The notes beneath the pieces are model-generated. The model had not been told where the DNA came from and did no database searches. It was given only the letters and a program-made list of their open reading frames with translations. DNA of 64,000 nucleotides from Streptomyces sp. NBC_01723. GTDB taxonomy: Bacteria > Actinomycetota > Actinomycetes > Streptomycetales > Streptomycetaceae. The stretch spans positions 1,054,001 to 1,118,000 of the forward strand of contig NZ_CP109171.1 of assembly GCF_036246005.1 (NCBI RefSeq), in the 5' to 3' direction. A program made the position numbers and the translations under genes. This document shows positions 51,239 to 59,313 of this stretch, in pieces (position 1 is the stretch's first letter; each line of letters begins with the position of its first letter).

Positions 51239-52831
51239 TCAGTGGTCCGCCCCGCCCTCCGGGGCGCGCCGGACACCGGCCGCGGCGAGGACCGCGCCGA
51301 ACAGGCAGAGGACGCCGGTGACGGCCACGGCCAGATGGACGCCGTTCATGAACGCCTGGCCGCTGCCCTCCACCACGGCGGCCCGCAGGCCGGCCGGCAG
51401 GTCCCCGGAGACGGGTGCCACGCCCATCGCCACGGCATCCTCGGCCTCCCGCAACCCGTGGGCCACGGCGGCCGGCACGCCCGCGCCGGTCAGTTCCCCG
51501 GTGAGCGTGGAGCCGACCCTGGCGCTGATCAGCGAGACCAGGACGGACGTACCGAGCGCCCCGCCGATCTGCAGGGTGGTCGCCTGGAGGCCGCCGGCCA
51601 CACCGGCGTACCGGACGGGGGCGTTGCCCACGATGGCGTCCGAGGAGGCCGACATCACCATGCCGACGCCGAGGCCGAGCGCGATGAACGGCGGCCACAT
51701 CGTGGCGTAGGCGGAGTCGGTCTGCCAGGTGAGCATGCCGAAGCAGGATGCCGCCTGGAGCAGCATGCCCACCGGCATGGTCAGCCGCGGCCCGAAGCGC
51801 TGGGTCAGGGCCGCGCCCAGCGGTGAGGCGACCAGCGAGGCGAGACTGAGCGGAAGTGTGCGCACGCCCGCCTCGACGGGGGTGAAGCCGCGCACGTTCT
51901 GGAGATACAGCATCACGAAGAAGATCACTCCGAGCAGGACGAAGAAGTTCAGCGCGGTGATGACCGCGCCGATCGTCAGTGCCCGGCTGCGGAACAGGCT
52001 CATCGGCAGCAAGGGGTGCGCGGTCCGGGTCTCGTGCCGCCCGAACACGAGCAGCAGGACCAGTCCGGCGGCGACGGCGCCCAGCGTTCCGGCGGAGGTC
52101 CAGCCCCAGGTCTCGCCCTTGACGACACCGAAGACCACGGCCAGCAGACCGAGGGCGAGCAGGACGAGACCGGGAAGGTCGAAGCGCTCCCGGCCGGCGG
52201 CCCCACGGCTCTCCGGGAGGACGAGGACGCCGAAGACGATGGCGGCGACGCCTATGGGGGCGTTGATGTAGAAGACGGACTCCCAGTCGACGTGTTCCAC
52301 GAGGAGTCCGCCGACGATGGGTCCGAGGGCGGTCGCCACGGCGGAGACCATGGCCCAGATGCCCACGGCCATGCCGAACTTCTTCGGCGGGAAGACGGAG
52401 CGCAGCAGGCCGAGGGTGTTGGGCATCAGCAGTCCGCCGAAGGCGCCCTGGAGCGCGCGGAAGGCGACCACGCCCTCGACCGAGCCGGAGAGGCCGATGG
52501 CGACGGAGGCGAGGGTGAAGCCGGCGACGCCCACGAGGTAGTAGGTGCGCCGCCCGAACCGGTCGCCGAGCTTGCCGCCCAGGATGAGGGTGGCGGCCAG
52601 GGCGAGCAGGTAGGCGTTGGTGACCCACTGGAGTTGGGCGGTCGACGCGTGCAGGTCGCTGCCGATCGCGGGGTTGGCGATGGCGACGACGGAGCCGTCG
52701 AGCTGGACCATGAAGAGTCCGAACGCGACGGCGAGCAGGGTCAGCCACGGGTTGGACCGCCGACGGCCGGCCGCCGGTCGGGCGGTCTCGGCCGGGGGCG
52801 CGGTGGGGTCGGCCACGGGGGTGGAGGGCAT
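51239..52831 (-). CDS. MFS drug efflux transporter, EmrB/QacA (DHA2, 14-TM) type
   Basis: A 530-aa proton-driven exporter with about 14 membrane helices. Family signatures are the first helix LLAVAFGLFMVQLDGSVVAIANPAI (split at helix 1), LGGKLGDRFGRRTYYLVGVAGF (motif A), FRALQGAFGGLLMPNTLGLL, and the motif C region MVSAVATALGPIVGGLLVE. Substrate unknown. ATG 52831 is used; an upstream ATG at 52873 lacks a good site. The MarR gene lies 129 nt upstream on the same strand and is the likely local repressor. Confidence 0.93.
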   Translation of the reverse strand: MPSTPVADPTAPPAETARPAAGRRRSNPWLTLLAVAFGLFMVQLDGSVVAIANPAIGSDLHASTAQLQWVTNAYLLALAATLILGGKLGDRFGRRTYYLVGVAGFTLASVAIGLSGSVEGVVAFRALQGAFGGLLMPNTLGLLRSVFPPKKFGMAVGIWAMVSAVATALGPIVGGLLVEHVDWESVFYINAPIGVAAIVFGVLVLPESRGAAGRERFDLPGLVLLALGLLAVVFGVVKGETWGWTSAGTLGAVAAGLVLLLVFGRHETRTAHPLLPMSLFRSRALTIGAVITALNFFVLLGVIFFVMLYLQNVRGFTPVEAGVRTLPLSLASLVASPLGAALTQRFGPRLTMPVGMLLQAASCFGMLTWQTDSAYATMWPPFIALGLGVGMVMSASSDAIVGNAPVRYAGVAGGLQATTLQIGGALGTSVLVSLISARVGSTLTGELTGAGVPAAVAHGLREAEDAVAMGVAPVSGDLPAGLRAAVVEGSGQAFMNGVHLAVAVTGVLCLFGAVLAAAGVRRAPEGGADH

Positions 52832-52960
52832 GAACGGGCCTTCGCTTCCAGGTTCGGCAGGGTGGTGCGCCAAGACATGGCGGTCCGCGGGAGCACGGCG
52901 GAGCGGCCGCGGGCACGAAGGTGCGCCTGCGGCCGGCGAGAACGCGCGGGTTCCGCCCGG

Positions 52961-53434
52961 TCAGCGGGCGGTGGGGTGGAGGTGGCGCGCCAACGCGTCG
53001 AGCGCGTCCAGGGCGGAGCCGAGCGCGCCCTGCTGCCCCTCGGTGAGGGAGGTCAGGGCGTGGCGGATGAACGCGGCCTCGAGTTCCCGCACCTCGGAGA
53101 CCCGCTGACGCGCCATGGCCGTGAGGTGGAGGTGGGCGACCCGCTTGTCCGCGCTGTCCTGCCGGCGCTCCAGATCACCCCGCTCGGTGAGCTGGGAGAC
53201 CAGGGCGCTGACGTTGTTCGGCTTCATCAGCAGGGCCTCGGCGGCCTCGCGCACCGTGGCGCCCTCGCGCTGCGCGACGAAGCGCAGCAGGGCGAGCTGG
53301 CCCTCCGGGGGCTTGGGGTGCGGGTATGCGGCGGTGACCTGCCGGTCCAGCGCCCGGTGCAGCGCGGGAAGGCACGCCGCGAGCCCGGAGGCCACGCGGT
53401 CGATGTCCCGGCGAGGGGTACTGGAGTCGGTCAC
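52961..53434 (-). CDS. MarR-family transcriptional regulator
   Basis: A 157-aa winged-helix regulator. Conserved parts are LALLRFVAQREGATVREAAEALLMKPNNVSALVSQLTERG (HTH, split over residues 45-85), LERRQDSADKRVAHLHLTAMARQRV (wing) and the C-terminal dimerisation helices. GTG 53434 is the start. No ribosome site precedes it, but a good promoter ends exactly 6 nt before it, so the mRNA is probably leaderless. It heads an operon with the MFS exporter and is divergent from the DUF779 gene. Confidence 0.92.
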   Translation of the reverse strand: MTDSSTPRRDIDRVASGLAACLPALHRALDRQVTAAYPHPKPPEGQLALLRFVAQREGATVREAAEALLMKPNNVSALVSQLTERGDLERRQDSADKRVAHLHLTAMARQRVSEVRELEAAFIRHALTSLTEGQQGALGSALDALDALARHLHPTAR

Positions 53435-53440
53435 CCGCGG

Positions 53441-53470
53441 ATAATAAGTATAGCCATATAGGTATGTCAA
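53441..53470 (-). promoter_or_regulatory. Promoter of marR with overlapping 22-bp operator
   Basis: On the minus strand, TTGACA (53465-53470) and TATTAT (53441-53446) are separated by 18 nt; a start site 7 nt downstream is the GTG itself. An imperfect dyad (53444-53465; ATACCTATA-TGGC-TATACTTAT, 7 of 9 positions symmetric) fills the spacer and is a likely MarR autoregulatory site. This is the most AT-rich spot in the neighbourhood. Confidence 0.75.
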
Positions 53471-53544
53471 AAGACCAAAGATCGAGCCCGCGGCACCACC
53501 GGCGCAACGCACTCGCAACCTTCCCCGTGCTGGGATGCGCCCCC

Positions 53545-53913
53545 ATGGGCGACACATACGAGGAGACCCCCCGCGTCGAGCTGACCGCGGAGGCCGCCGT
53601 ACTGCTGCGACGGCTCCGCGAGACGCACGGCCCGCTGATGTTCCACCAGTCCGGCGGCTGCTGCGACGGCAGCGCCCCCATGTGCTACCCCGCGGGCGAA
53701 TTCCGCACCGGCGGTTCGGACGTCCTGCTCGGCGAACTGGAGGTCGACGGTGTCGGGGAGCCGGTGGAGTTCTGGATGTCGCGCAGCCAGTACGAGGCCT
53801 GGAGTCACACCCGGCTGACCGTGGACGTCGTCGAGGGCCGCGGCAGCGGCTTCTCCCTGGAGGCGCCCGAGGGGGTGCGCTTCCTCATCCGCTCGCGAGT
53901 CGTCGACGCCTAG
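53545..53913 (+). CDS. DUF779 family protein
   Basis: A 122-aa protein with the DUF779 signature: VELTAEAAVLLRRLRETHGPLMFHQSGGCCDGSAPMCYP (as separate adjoining blocks), then GEPVEFWMSRSQYEAWSHTRLTVDVVEGRGSGFSLEAPEGVRF in beta-rich segments. The Cys-Cys and further Cys residues (SGGCCDGSAPMC) suggest a metal or redox site. Family members usually sit beside aldehyde dehydrogenases; here it stands beside a MarR gene instead. Start ATG 53545 is chosen at MGDTYEETP; no strong ribosome site is visible. Confidence 0.85.
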   Translation: MGDTYEETPRVELTAEAAVLLRRLRETHGPLMFHQSGGCCDGSAPMCYPAGEFRTGGSDVLLGELEVDGVGEPVEFWMSRSQYEAWSHTRLTVDVVEGRGSGFSLEAPEGVRFLIRSRVVDA

Positions 53914-53930
53914 GCCGCCCGCGGCCCGGT

Positions 53931-54125
53931 CTACGGTCTGAGGCTGCTCACGATGTCCGCCGTCGCGGTCAGACCGCTGTTGATGGTCGGGGCGATGCTC
54001 GTGCTCGCCAGGTAGAAGCCGAGCAGCAGGCACACCAGCGCGTGCGAGATCTTCAGCCCTCCGTTGCGCAGGAAGATCACCGCGAGGACGAACAGCAACA
54101 GCACCACAGAGATGGAAACGGCCAT
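53931..54125 (-). CDS. Small conserved membrane protein (64 aa)
   Basis: A 64-aa hydrophobic protein. Helix 1 is VSISVVLLLFVLAVIFL, then RNGGLK, then helix 2 SHALVCLLLGFYLASTS, then APTINSGLTATADIVSSL. ATG 54125 has a perfect GGAGGAGG. I have seen this type as a common unnamed Streptomyces protein but cannot assign a role. It converges on DUF779 with a 17-nt gap. Confidence 0.8.
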   Translation of the reverse strand: MAVSISVVLLLFVLAVIFLRNGGLKISHALVCLLLGFYLASTSIAPTINSGLTATADIVSSLRP

Positions 54126-54241
54126 CGTCAACCTCCTCCGCCACGTCCACTTCGCGGCGTTCGGCCGCAAGTGTGGCGTAGCGGAGGGTTCGTCCGGGCG
54201 GCTGACCTGTCCTCCGAACGAGTGGTGTTCGCGCCGGAGTC

Positions 54242-55105
54242 CTACGCGCCCCGGTGGGCGTCGAGGAACGCCTCCAGGCCCGCGAGGTCGTCGGTGTTGA
54301 GGTGGTCGACACCGGCGGCGACCAGTTCGGTCCACACGGCGTCCCGCGCGGGGCCCGCGATGTCGGGCGTGGCCCAGAACCGGACCCGCCGCCCGCGGGC
54401 GTGCGCCGCGCCAACGATGCCCCGCAGCCTGCGCCGTTCGGCGGGCGGGAAGGCGCCCACGCCCTGCCAGGTGAAGTTGAGCGTCCAGTTGTCGCTGATC
54501 AGCGGGACGAAGGAGGCGGGTGCGGTGGTGCCGAGGTCGGTGAGCCGGCCGTCGTAGAAGGCGCGGCGGGTGCGCTGGGCCTCCATGGGGGCGCGGGCCG
54601 CCCGGTCGCCGGAGACCACCGCGGTGACCGCGCCGGGCAGGACCCGCCCGTGGGCGTAGGTGGTGAACAGGTCCCGGTGGCGGCGCAGCTGCCGGTCGAG
54701 TTCGAGGTACGTCGACGCCCCCTCGGTCTTGATGTCCACGAGGAGTTGCAGGGCGCGGCGGTCCCGCCGGTAGACACGGCCGTGGTTGGCGCGGATCCGG
54801 GCGGCGAGGGGTTCGAGGTAGAGGGATTCCAGGGTGCGGGCCGGGTCGAGGTCCTCGGGGTCGTGGGCGACGAGGAGTTGGCCGTCGACCAGGTAGATGT
54901 CGGCCTCGACGCTGCCGAAGCGGTGGTCGAGGGCGTCGAGGAGCGGGCGGGGGTGCTCGTAGTCGTTGTGGGCGTGCGCGCGCCACAACGGGCGCGGCCC
55001 GCGCCCGCCTTCGCTCGCCAGCGCGTTGCCTGCGGGCAGGGCGGCCGCGCCCGCGAGGGCGGCGCCGAGGGTGGTGAGGGCTCTGCGTCGGGTGGTGAGG
55101 GCCAT
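54242..55105 (-). CDS. Secreted phosphatidylinositol-PLC/glycerophosphodiester phosphodiesterase-like protein
   Basis: A 287-aa exported TIM-barrel phosphodiesterase. A Tat-type signal (TTRRRALTTLGAALAGAAAL) ends near NALA. The catalytic strand-ends are RAHAHNDYEHPRPLLDAL (first His), GSVEADIYLVDGQLLVAHDPEDL (Glu/Asp metal site and second His), LQLLVDIKTEG (Glu), and the C-terminal VDHLNTDDLAGLEAFL. This is the GDPD/PI-PLC-like subgroup related to fungal AIM6. Substrate unknown; it probably acts on phospholipid or wall phosphodiesters outside the cell. Confidence 0.88.
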   Translation of the reverse strand: MALTTRRRALTTLGAALAGAAALPAGNALASEGGRGPRPLWRAHAHNDYEHPRPLLDALDHRFGSVEADIYLVDGQLLVAHDPEDLDPARTLESLYLEPLAARIRANHGRVYRRDRRALQLLVDIKTEGASTYLELDRQLRRHRDLFTTYAHGRVLPGAVTAVVSGDRAARAPMEAQRTRRAFYDGRLTDLGTTAPASFVPLISDNWTLNFTWQGVGAFPPAERRRLRGIVGAAHARGRRVRFWATPDIAGPARDAVWTELVAAGVDHLNTDDLAGLEAFLDAHRGA

Positions 55106-55239
55106 GCTCTGCCTCCCTGGATGTGCCGTACGGGACGCCTGTGAGTATGCGGTCCCGGTGCCCTCGGGGAGCAGAGCCGTGCGGGGAGTTGGCCGGACCG
55201 CCCTCGGTCGTTCATCTCGACGGAGCCGGTCGCACGGAA

Positions 55240-55269
55240 CGTGCCCGCCCCCCGGAGGGGACGGGCACG
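55240..55269 (-). terminator. Terminator of the acyl-CoA dehydrogenase operon
   Basis: CGTGCCCG (55240-55247) pairs with CGGGCACG (55262-55269), with further C/G pairs inside the loop. It is 23 nt downstream of the stop at 55292 on the minus strand and well upstream of the phosphodiesterase start. The rest of the 55106-55291 gap shows no gene. Confidence 0.75.
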
Positions 55270-55291
55270 CACTATGGACGGAGAGCAGCTG

Positions 55292-56380
55292 TCAGGGGGC
55301 TCGCAGGTCGACCAGGTCGGCCAGGGCCGCCCGGTGGGTGCCCGCCGCGCCGTAGGCGATCGAGTCGGCCTTGGCCCGCTTCAGGTAGAGGTGGACCGGG
55401 TGCTCCCAGGTCATGCCGATACCGCCGTGCAGTTGCAGCGCCTCCTCGGCGGCGTGGACGGCCACCCGGGCCGCGTACGCCTGGGCCACGGCGACGGCCA
55501 CGTCGGTGTCCTCGCCGGTGGCCAGGGCGTCGGCCGCGTTGCGGGCCGCGGCGCGCAGCCCGGCCACCTCCAGCCACAGCCCGGCGAGCCGGTGCTTGAG
55601 CGCCTGGAAGCCGCCGACCTGGCGGTTGAACTGCTTGCGTTCCTTCAGGTAGCGGACGGTCTCGGTGAGCAGCCAGTCGGCGAGGCCCAGTTGCTCGGAG
55701 GCGAGCAGCCCCGCACCGGCCCGCAGGGCGCGCCGCACGGCGGGCCCGGAGTCGCCGAGCCGGCGCCCGGAGGCGCCGTCGAGGGTGACGCGGGCGAGGG
55801 GCCGGGTGAGGTCCAGGGACGTCTGCGGGGTGACGGTCACGTCGGCGGCCCGGACCGCGTACAGTCCCCCGTCGTCCGCGGGCACCAGCAGGACGTCGGC
55901 CACGGCCGCGTCGGCGATGCCGGTCAGTTCACCGTGCAGGGTGCCCCCTTCGAGCCGCACGTCAGGGACGGAGCCGCCCGGTGCGACGTGCAGTCCGACG
56001 GCGAGAGCGGCGACGGAGGTCGCGGATGCCAGCTCGGTGAGCAGGTCGTCGGCCGCGCAGGCCAGCAGCGCCTCGGTGGCGACGACGGCGCTCGTCAGGT
56101 AGGGCACCGGCGCGACCGCGCGCCCCAACTCCTCCAGCACCACGGCGGTTTCCCGGTGGGTGGCACCCTGGCCACCCAGTTCCTCCGGGATCAGCAGGCC
56201 GGCGAGGCCCATGGAGTCGGCGAGCGCCTTCCACAGCGACAGGTCCTGCGGGGTGGCCGATTCCGTGCGGGTGATGACGCCCGCCGGGTCGCAGTGGTCG
56301 GTGAGCAGGTCCCGGACGGCGGCGCGCAGCGCCTCTTCCTCCTCCGAGTAGAGCAGAGCGGGTTCCGGCTGTGCGCTCAT
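55292..56380 (-). CDS. Acyl-CoA dehydrogenase, smaller subunit-like
   Basis: A 362-aa flavoprotein of the acyl-CoA dehydrogenase family, shorter and more diverged than the neighbouring 393-aa copy. It begins with EEEEALRAAVRDLLTDH, has GLAGLLIPEELGGQGATHRETAVVLEELGRAVAPVPYL (in blocks) and ends with ALQLHGGIGMTWEHPVHLYLKRAKAD. In its middle the FAD-binding strand motif is weak, as in pairs where one subunit has lost parts of the active site. It overlaps the upstream copy by 4 nt. The two probably form an alpha2beta2 enzyme acting on bulky (steroid- or CoA-ring-like) substrates, as in mycobacterial FadE pairs. Confidence 0.9.
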   Translation of the reverse strand: MSAQPEPALLYSEEEEALRAAVRDLLTDHCDPAGVITRTESATPQDLSLWKALADSMGLAGLLIPEELGGQGATHRETAVVLEELGRAVAPVPYLTSAVVATEALLACAADDLLTELASATSVAALAVGLHVAPGGSVPDVRLEGGTLHGELTGIADAAVADVLLVPADDGGLYAVRAADVTVTPQTSLDLTRPLARVTLDGASGRRLGDSGPAVRRALRAGAGLLASEQLGLADWLLTETVRYLKERKQFNRQVGGFQALKHRLAGLWLEVAGLRAAARNAADALATGEDTDVAVAVAQAYAARVAVHAAEEALQLHGGIGMTWEHPVHLYLKRAKADSIAYGAAGTHRAALADLVDLRAP

Positions 56381-57558
56381 CGGGCGAGGTCCTTCCATGC
56401 GACGTCCTTGTCGGTGCGCGGCTCGGCGGGCAGGCCCAGGACGCGTTCGGCGACGATGTTGAGCAGGACCTCGCTGGTCCCGCCCTCGATGCTGTTGCCC
56501 TTGGAGCGCAGGTAGCGGTACCCGGCTTCGCGGCCGGTGAAGTCCACCATTTCGGGGCGGCGCATCGTCCAGTCGTCGTACAGCAGGCCCTCCTCGCCGA
56601 GGAGTTCGACCTCCAGGCCGCTGATCTCCTGGTTGAGCCGGGCGAAGTTCAGCTTCATGCCGGCGCCCTCGGGTCCGGGCTGGCCGGCCACCAGTTGCTG
56701 GCGCAGCCGTACGCCGGTGAGCCGGGCGACCTCGGCCTCGACCCACAGGCCGAGGAGCCGCTGGTGCAGGTCGTGGGTGCGCAGGTCCGGGCGTTCGCGC
56801 CAGGTGCCGGCGATCTTGCCGATCATCCCGCCCTCGCGGGGGATCGGGGTACCGCCGATGGCGACGCGCTCGTTGTTCAGCGTGGTCTGCGCGACCCGCC
56901 AGCCGTCGCCGATCTCGCCGAGGCGCCGGGAGTCGGGGATGCGGACTCCGGTGAGGAACACCTCGTTGAACTCGGCCTCGCCGGTGATCTGGCGCAGCGG
57001 CCGGACCTCGACGCCGGGGTCGGTCATGTCGCAGACGAAGTAGGTGATGCCCCGGTGCTTGGGCAGGTCCGGGTCGGTGCGGGCGATGAGGATGGCCCAG
57101 CGGGCGAGGTGCGCGCTGGAGGTCCACACCTTCTGCCCGTCGACGACCCAGCCCCCGTCCTCACGAACGGCCCGGGTGCCGAGCGCGGCCAGGTCGGACC
57201 CGGCTCCCGGTTCGCTGAACAGCTGGCACCACACCTCCTCGCCGGTCCACAGCGGGCGCAGCAGCCGTCGCTTCTGCTCCTCGGTGCCGTACTGGAGGAT
57301 CGTCGGGGCGGCCATGCCGAGGCCGATGCCGATCCGCCGGGGGTCGTTGTCGGGAGCGCCCGCCGCCGCCAACTCGGCGTCCACGACGGCTTGGAGGGAG
57401 CGGGGGACGCCGAGTCCGCCGAGGCCCTGCGGGTAGTGCACCCAGGCGAGTCCGGCGTCGAAGCGGGCCCTCAGGAAGTCCAGGCGTTCCGTGGTGGCCG
57501 GGGGATGCGCGGCCAGCAACTCCTTGGTTCGGGTGCGCAGTTCGGTCGCGTCGGTCAT
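56377..57558 (-). CDS. Acyl-CoA dehydrogenase, larger subunit-like
   Basis: A 393-aa acyl-CoA dehydrogenase with the FAD/substrate signatures WCQLFSEPGAGSDLAALGTRAV, GGWVVDGQKVWTSSAHLARW, ITYFVCDM, EVFLTGVRIPDSRRLG and the C-terminal GGTSEVLLNIVAERVLGLP. Its stop overlaps the smaller copy's start, and its own start overlaps the oxidoreductase stop (57555-57558), so all three genes are translationally coupled. Substrate not shown. Confidence 0.93.
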   Translation of the reverse strand: MTDATELRTRTKELLAAHPPATTERLDFLRARFDAGLAWVHYPQGLGGLGVPRSLQAVVDAELAAAGAPDNDPRRIGIGLGMAAPTILQYGTEEQKRRLLRPLWTGEEVWCQLFSEPGAGSDLAALGTRAVREDGGWVVDGQKVWTSSAHLARWAILIARTDPDLPKHRGITYFVCDMTDPGVEVRPLRQITGEAEFNEVFLTGVRIPDSRRLGEIGDGWRVAQTTLNNERVAIGGTPIPREGGMIGKIAGTWRERPDLRTHDLHQRLLGLWVEAEVARLTGVRLRQQLVAGQPGPEGAGMKLNFARLNQEISGLEVELLGEEGLLYDDWTMRRPEMVDFTGREAGYRYLRSKGNSIEGGTSEVLLNIVAERVLGLPAEPRTDKDVAWKDLAR

Positions 57559-58535
57559 GCGGTGGCTCCCTTCTCCAGCGTCTGGGGTACGACGGCCACC
57601 CGGCCGGTCGTTTTGCCGTCGGCGACGCGCTGTACGGCGTCCGCCGCCCCGCCGAGCGGGACCCGTTCGCTCACCAGCGGCTTGATCGCGCCCCGCGCGG
57701 CCAGGTCGGTGAGCTGTTCGTGGCAGTGCTGGACCAGCTTGGGGTCCTTGGTGTTGTAGAGGCCCCAGTGCAGGCCGAGGATCGCGTAGTTCTTCACCAG
57801 GGCGTGGTTGAGCGCGGGGCTGGGGATGGTGCCGCTCGCGAAGCCGACGACGACGATCCGGCCCTCGAAGGCGACGGTCTTGGCGGACTGGGTGTAGGCC
57901 TGGCCGCCCACCGGGTCGTAGATCACGTCCGCGCCCCGGCCGCCGGTGGCCTCCTTCACGGCGGCGACGACGTCCTCGGCGTGCCGGTCGACGACCACGT
58001 CGCAGCCCTGTTCCCGGGCGACGGCCGCCTTCTCCGGGCCGCCCACGACACCGATGACGGTGGCGCCGGCGGCCTTGCCGAGCTGTACGGCCGCACTGCC
58101 GACACCTCCGGCGGCGGCGTGCACCAGCAGCGTCTCGCCGGCCTCCAGCCGCGCGCGGCGGTGCAGGCCGAACCAGCCGGTCTGGTAGCCGATGTGCAGG
58201 GCCGCGGCCTCGGCGTCGTCCAGCGCGTCCGGCGCGGGCAGCAGGCCCCGGGCGTCCGCGAGGGCGTACTCGGCGAAGCCGCCGTGCGGAAGCGCGGGGT
58301 TGGCGATGACGCGGCGCCCGTCCTCGGTCTCGCCGCAGATCTCCACGCCCGGCGTGAAGGGCAGCGGCGGCCTGATCTGGTACTGGCCCCGGCAGAGCAG
58401 GGCGTCCGGGAAGTTGATGTTGGCGGCGCGGACCCTCAGCAGGACCTGGCCGTCGCCGGGCGTGGGCGGCGCCACGTCCTCGAGGCGCATCACCTCGCCC
58501 GGCTCGCCGTTCTCGTGCACCTGCCATGCCTGCAT
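57555..58535 (-). CDS. NADPH:quinone oxidoreductase family (MDR/zeta-crystallin type)
   Basis: A 326-aa zinc-free medium-chain reductase. The N-terminal GroES-like part has VRAANINFPDALLCRGQYQIRPPLPFTPGVEICG in blocks, the NADP-binding Rossmann loop is LLVHAAAGGVGSAAVQLGKAAGA, followed by GGRGADVIYDPVGGQAY. It leads the operon with the two acyl-CoA dehydrogenases, so it may reduce an enoyl-CoA or quinone in the same pathway. ATG 58535. Confidence 0.92.
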   Translation of the reverse strand: MQAWQVHENGEPGEVMRLEDVAPPTPGDGQVLLRVRAANINFPDALLCRGQYQIRPPLPFTPGVEICGETEDGRRVIANPALPHGGFAEYALADARGLLPAPDALDDAEAAALHIGYQTGWFGLHRRARLEAGETLLVHAAAGGVGSAAVQLGKAAGATVIGVVGGPEKAAVAREQGCDVVVDRHAEDVVAAVKEATGGRGADVIYDPVGGQAYTQSAKTVAFEGRIVVVGFASGTIPSPALNHALVKNYAILGLHWGLYNTKDPKLVQHCHEQLTDLAARGAIKPLVSERVPLGGAADAVQRVADGKTTGRVAVVPQTLEKGATA

Positions 58536-58582
58536 GCGGGGCCTCCACCGACTGCGTCGTCCGACCGGGTCACTCGCATACT

Positions 58583-58594
58583 AAGCGGTCGCTT
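58583..58594. promoter_or_regulatory. TetR-type inverted repeat at the acyl-CoA operon promoter
   Basis: AAGCG-GT-CGCTT is a perfect inverted repeat 48 nt upstream of the oxidoreductase start. On the minus strand it runs into TTAGTATGC, where TAGTAT can serve as -10, so a bound protein would block the promoter. This type of site is typical of TetR regulators of acyl-CoA catabolism. No TetR gene lies in the window. Confidence 0.55.
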
Positions 58595-58660
58595 GCCGTT
58601 CGGGGAACAGCTCGGCCCCTGTCGTGCGTCACGTACCGCCGCCGCGCGCAGGGCGAGCCC

Positions 58661-59236
58661 TCACGTGCGGGCGGCGGGCCGCGCCCGTACGTGCATCCGC
58701 TCGCCCTGCGGGCCGAAGAGGCTGAGGAACTCGGCGGGCCCCTCCCCCGTCGACCCGAACCAGTGCGGCACCCGGGTGTCGAACTCGGCGGCCTCCCCCG
58801 CCGACAGCACCACGTCGTGGTCCCCGAGCACGAGCCGGAGCCGGCCCGAGAGGACGTAGAGCCACTCGTACCCCTCGTGGGTGCGCGGGTCCGGTTCCTC
58901 CTTGCGCGCGGGCTCCAGCACCTTGAACGCCTGGAGCCCGCCCGGCTGGCGGGTGAGGGGCCAGTGCGTGCGGCCGTGGCGCACGATCGGCTCGGACCGC
59001 ACGCGGGGGTCGCCGACCGGCGGGGCGCCGACGAGTTCGTCCAGCGGCACCTGGTGGGCCTGGGCGATCGGCAGCAGCAGTTCGAGGCTCGGTTTGCGCA
59101 GGCCCGACTCCAGCCGCGACAAGGTGCTGACGGAGATGCCGGTGATCTCGGACAGGGCCGCCAGGGTCACCTCGCGCTCCTTGCGGACCTGGCGGAGCCG
59201 GGGGCCGACACCGGCGAGGACGTCGTCTGCAGTCAT
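58661..59236 (-). CDS. XRE-family regulator with C-terminal cupin domain
   Basis: A 191-aa regulator. The N-terminal Xre HTH (VGPRLRQVRKEREVTLAALSEITGISVSTLSRLESGLRKPSLELLLPIAQAHQV over several helices, about 10-65) is followed by a cupin barrel (about 100-185) with THEGYEWLYVLSGRLRLVLGDHDVVLSAGEAAEFDTRVPHWF; the His/Glu and His residues can bind a metal or ligand. ATG 59236 has no ribosome site but sits 6 nt after a good -10 box, so the transcript is probably leaderless. It is divergent from the flavin reductase, its likely target. Confidence 0.92.
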   Translation of the reverse strand: MTADDVLAGVGPRLRQVRKEREVTLAALSEITGISVSTLSRLESGLRKPSLELLLPIAQAHQVPLDELVGAPPVGDPRVRSEPIVRHGRTHWPLTRQPGGLQAFKVLEPARKEEPDPRTHEGYEWLYVLSGRLRLVLGDHDVVLSAGEAAEFDTRVPHWFGSTGEGPAEFLSLFGPQGERMHVRARPAART

Positions 59237-59242
59237 GTGGAT

Positions 59243-59271
59243 ATTGCAGAATCGGCAACAAGATTTGTCAA
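59243..59271 (-). promoter_or_regulatory. Promoter of the XRE-cupin gene
   Basis: On the minus strand, TTGACA (59266-59271) and TGCAAT (59243-59248) have an ideal 17-nt spacer. The next 6 nt lead straight to the ATG. A TTGC/GCAA inverted repeat (59244-59247 with 59255-59258) overlaps the -10 and may be the regulator's own site. Confidence 0.7.
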
Positions 59272-59313
59272 TACCGAGGTGACGGGGCGACCTTCTGGGT
59301 GGAGGTGGTCACC

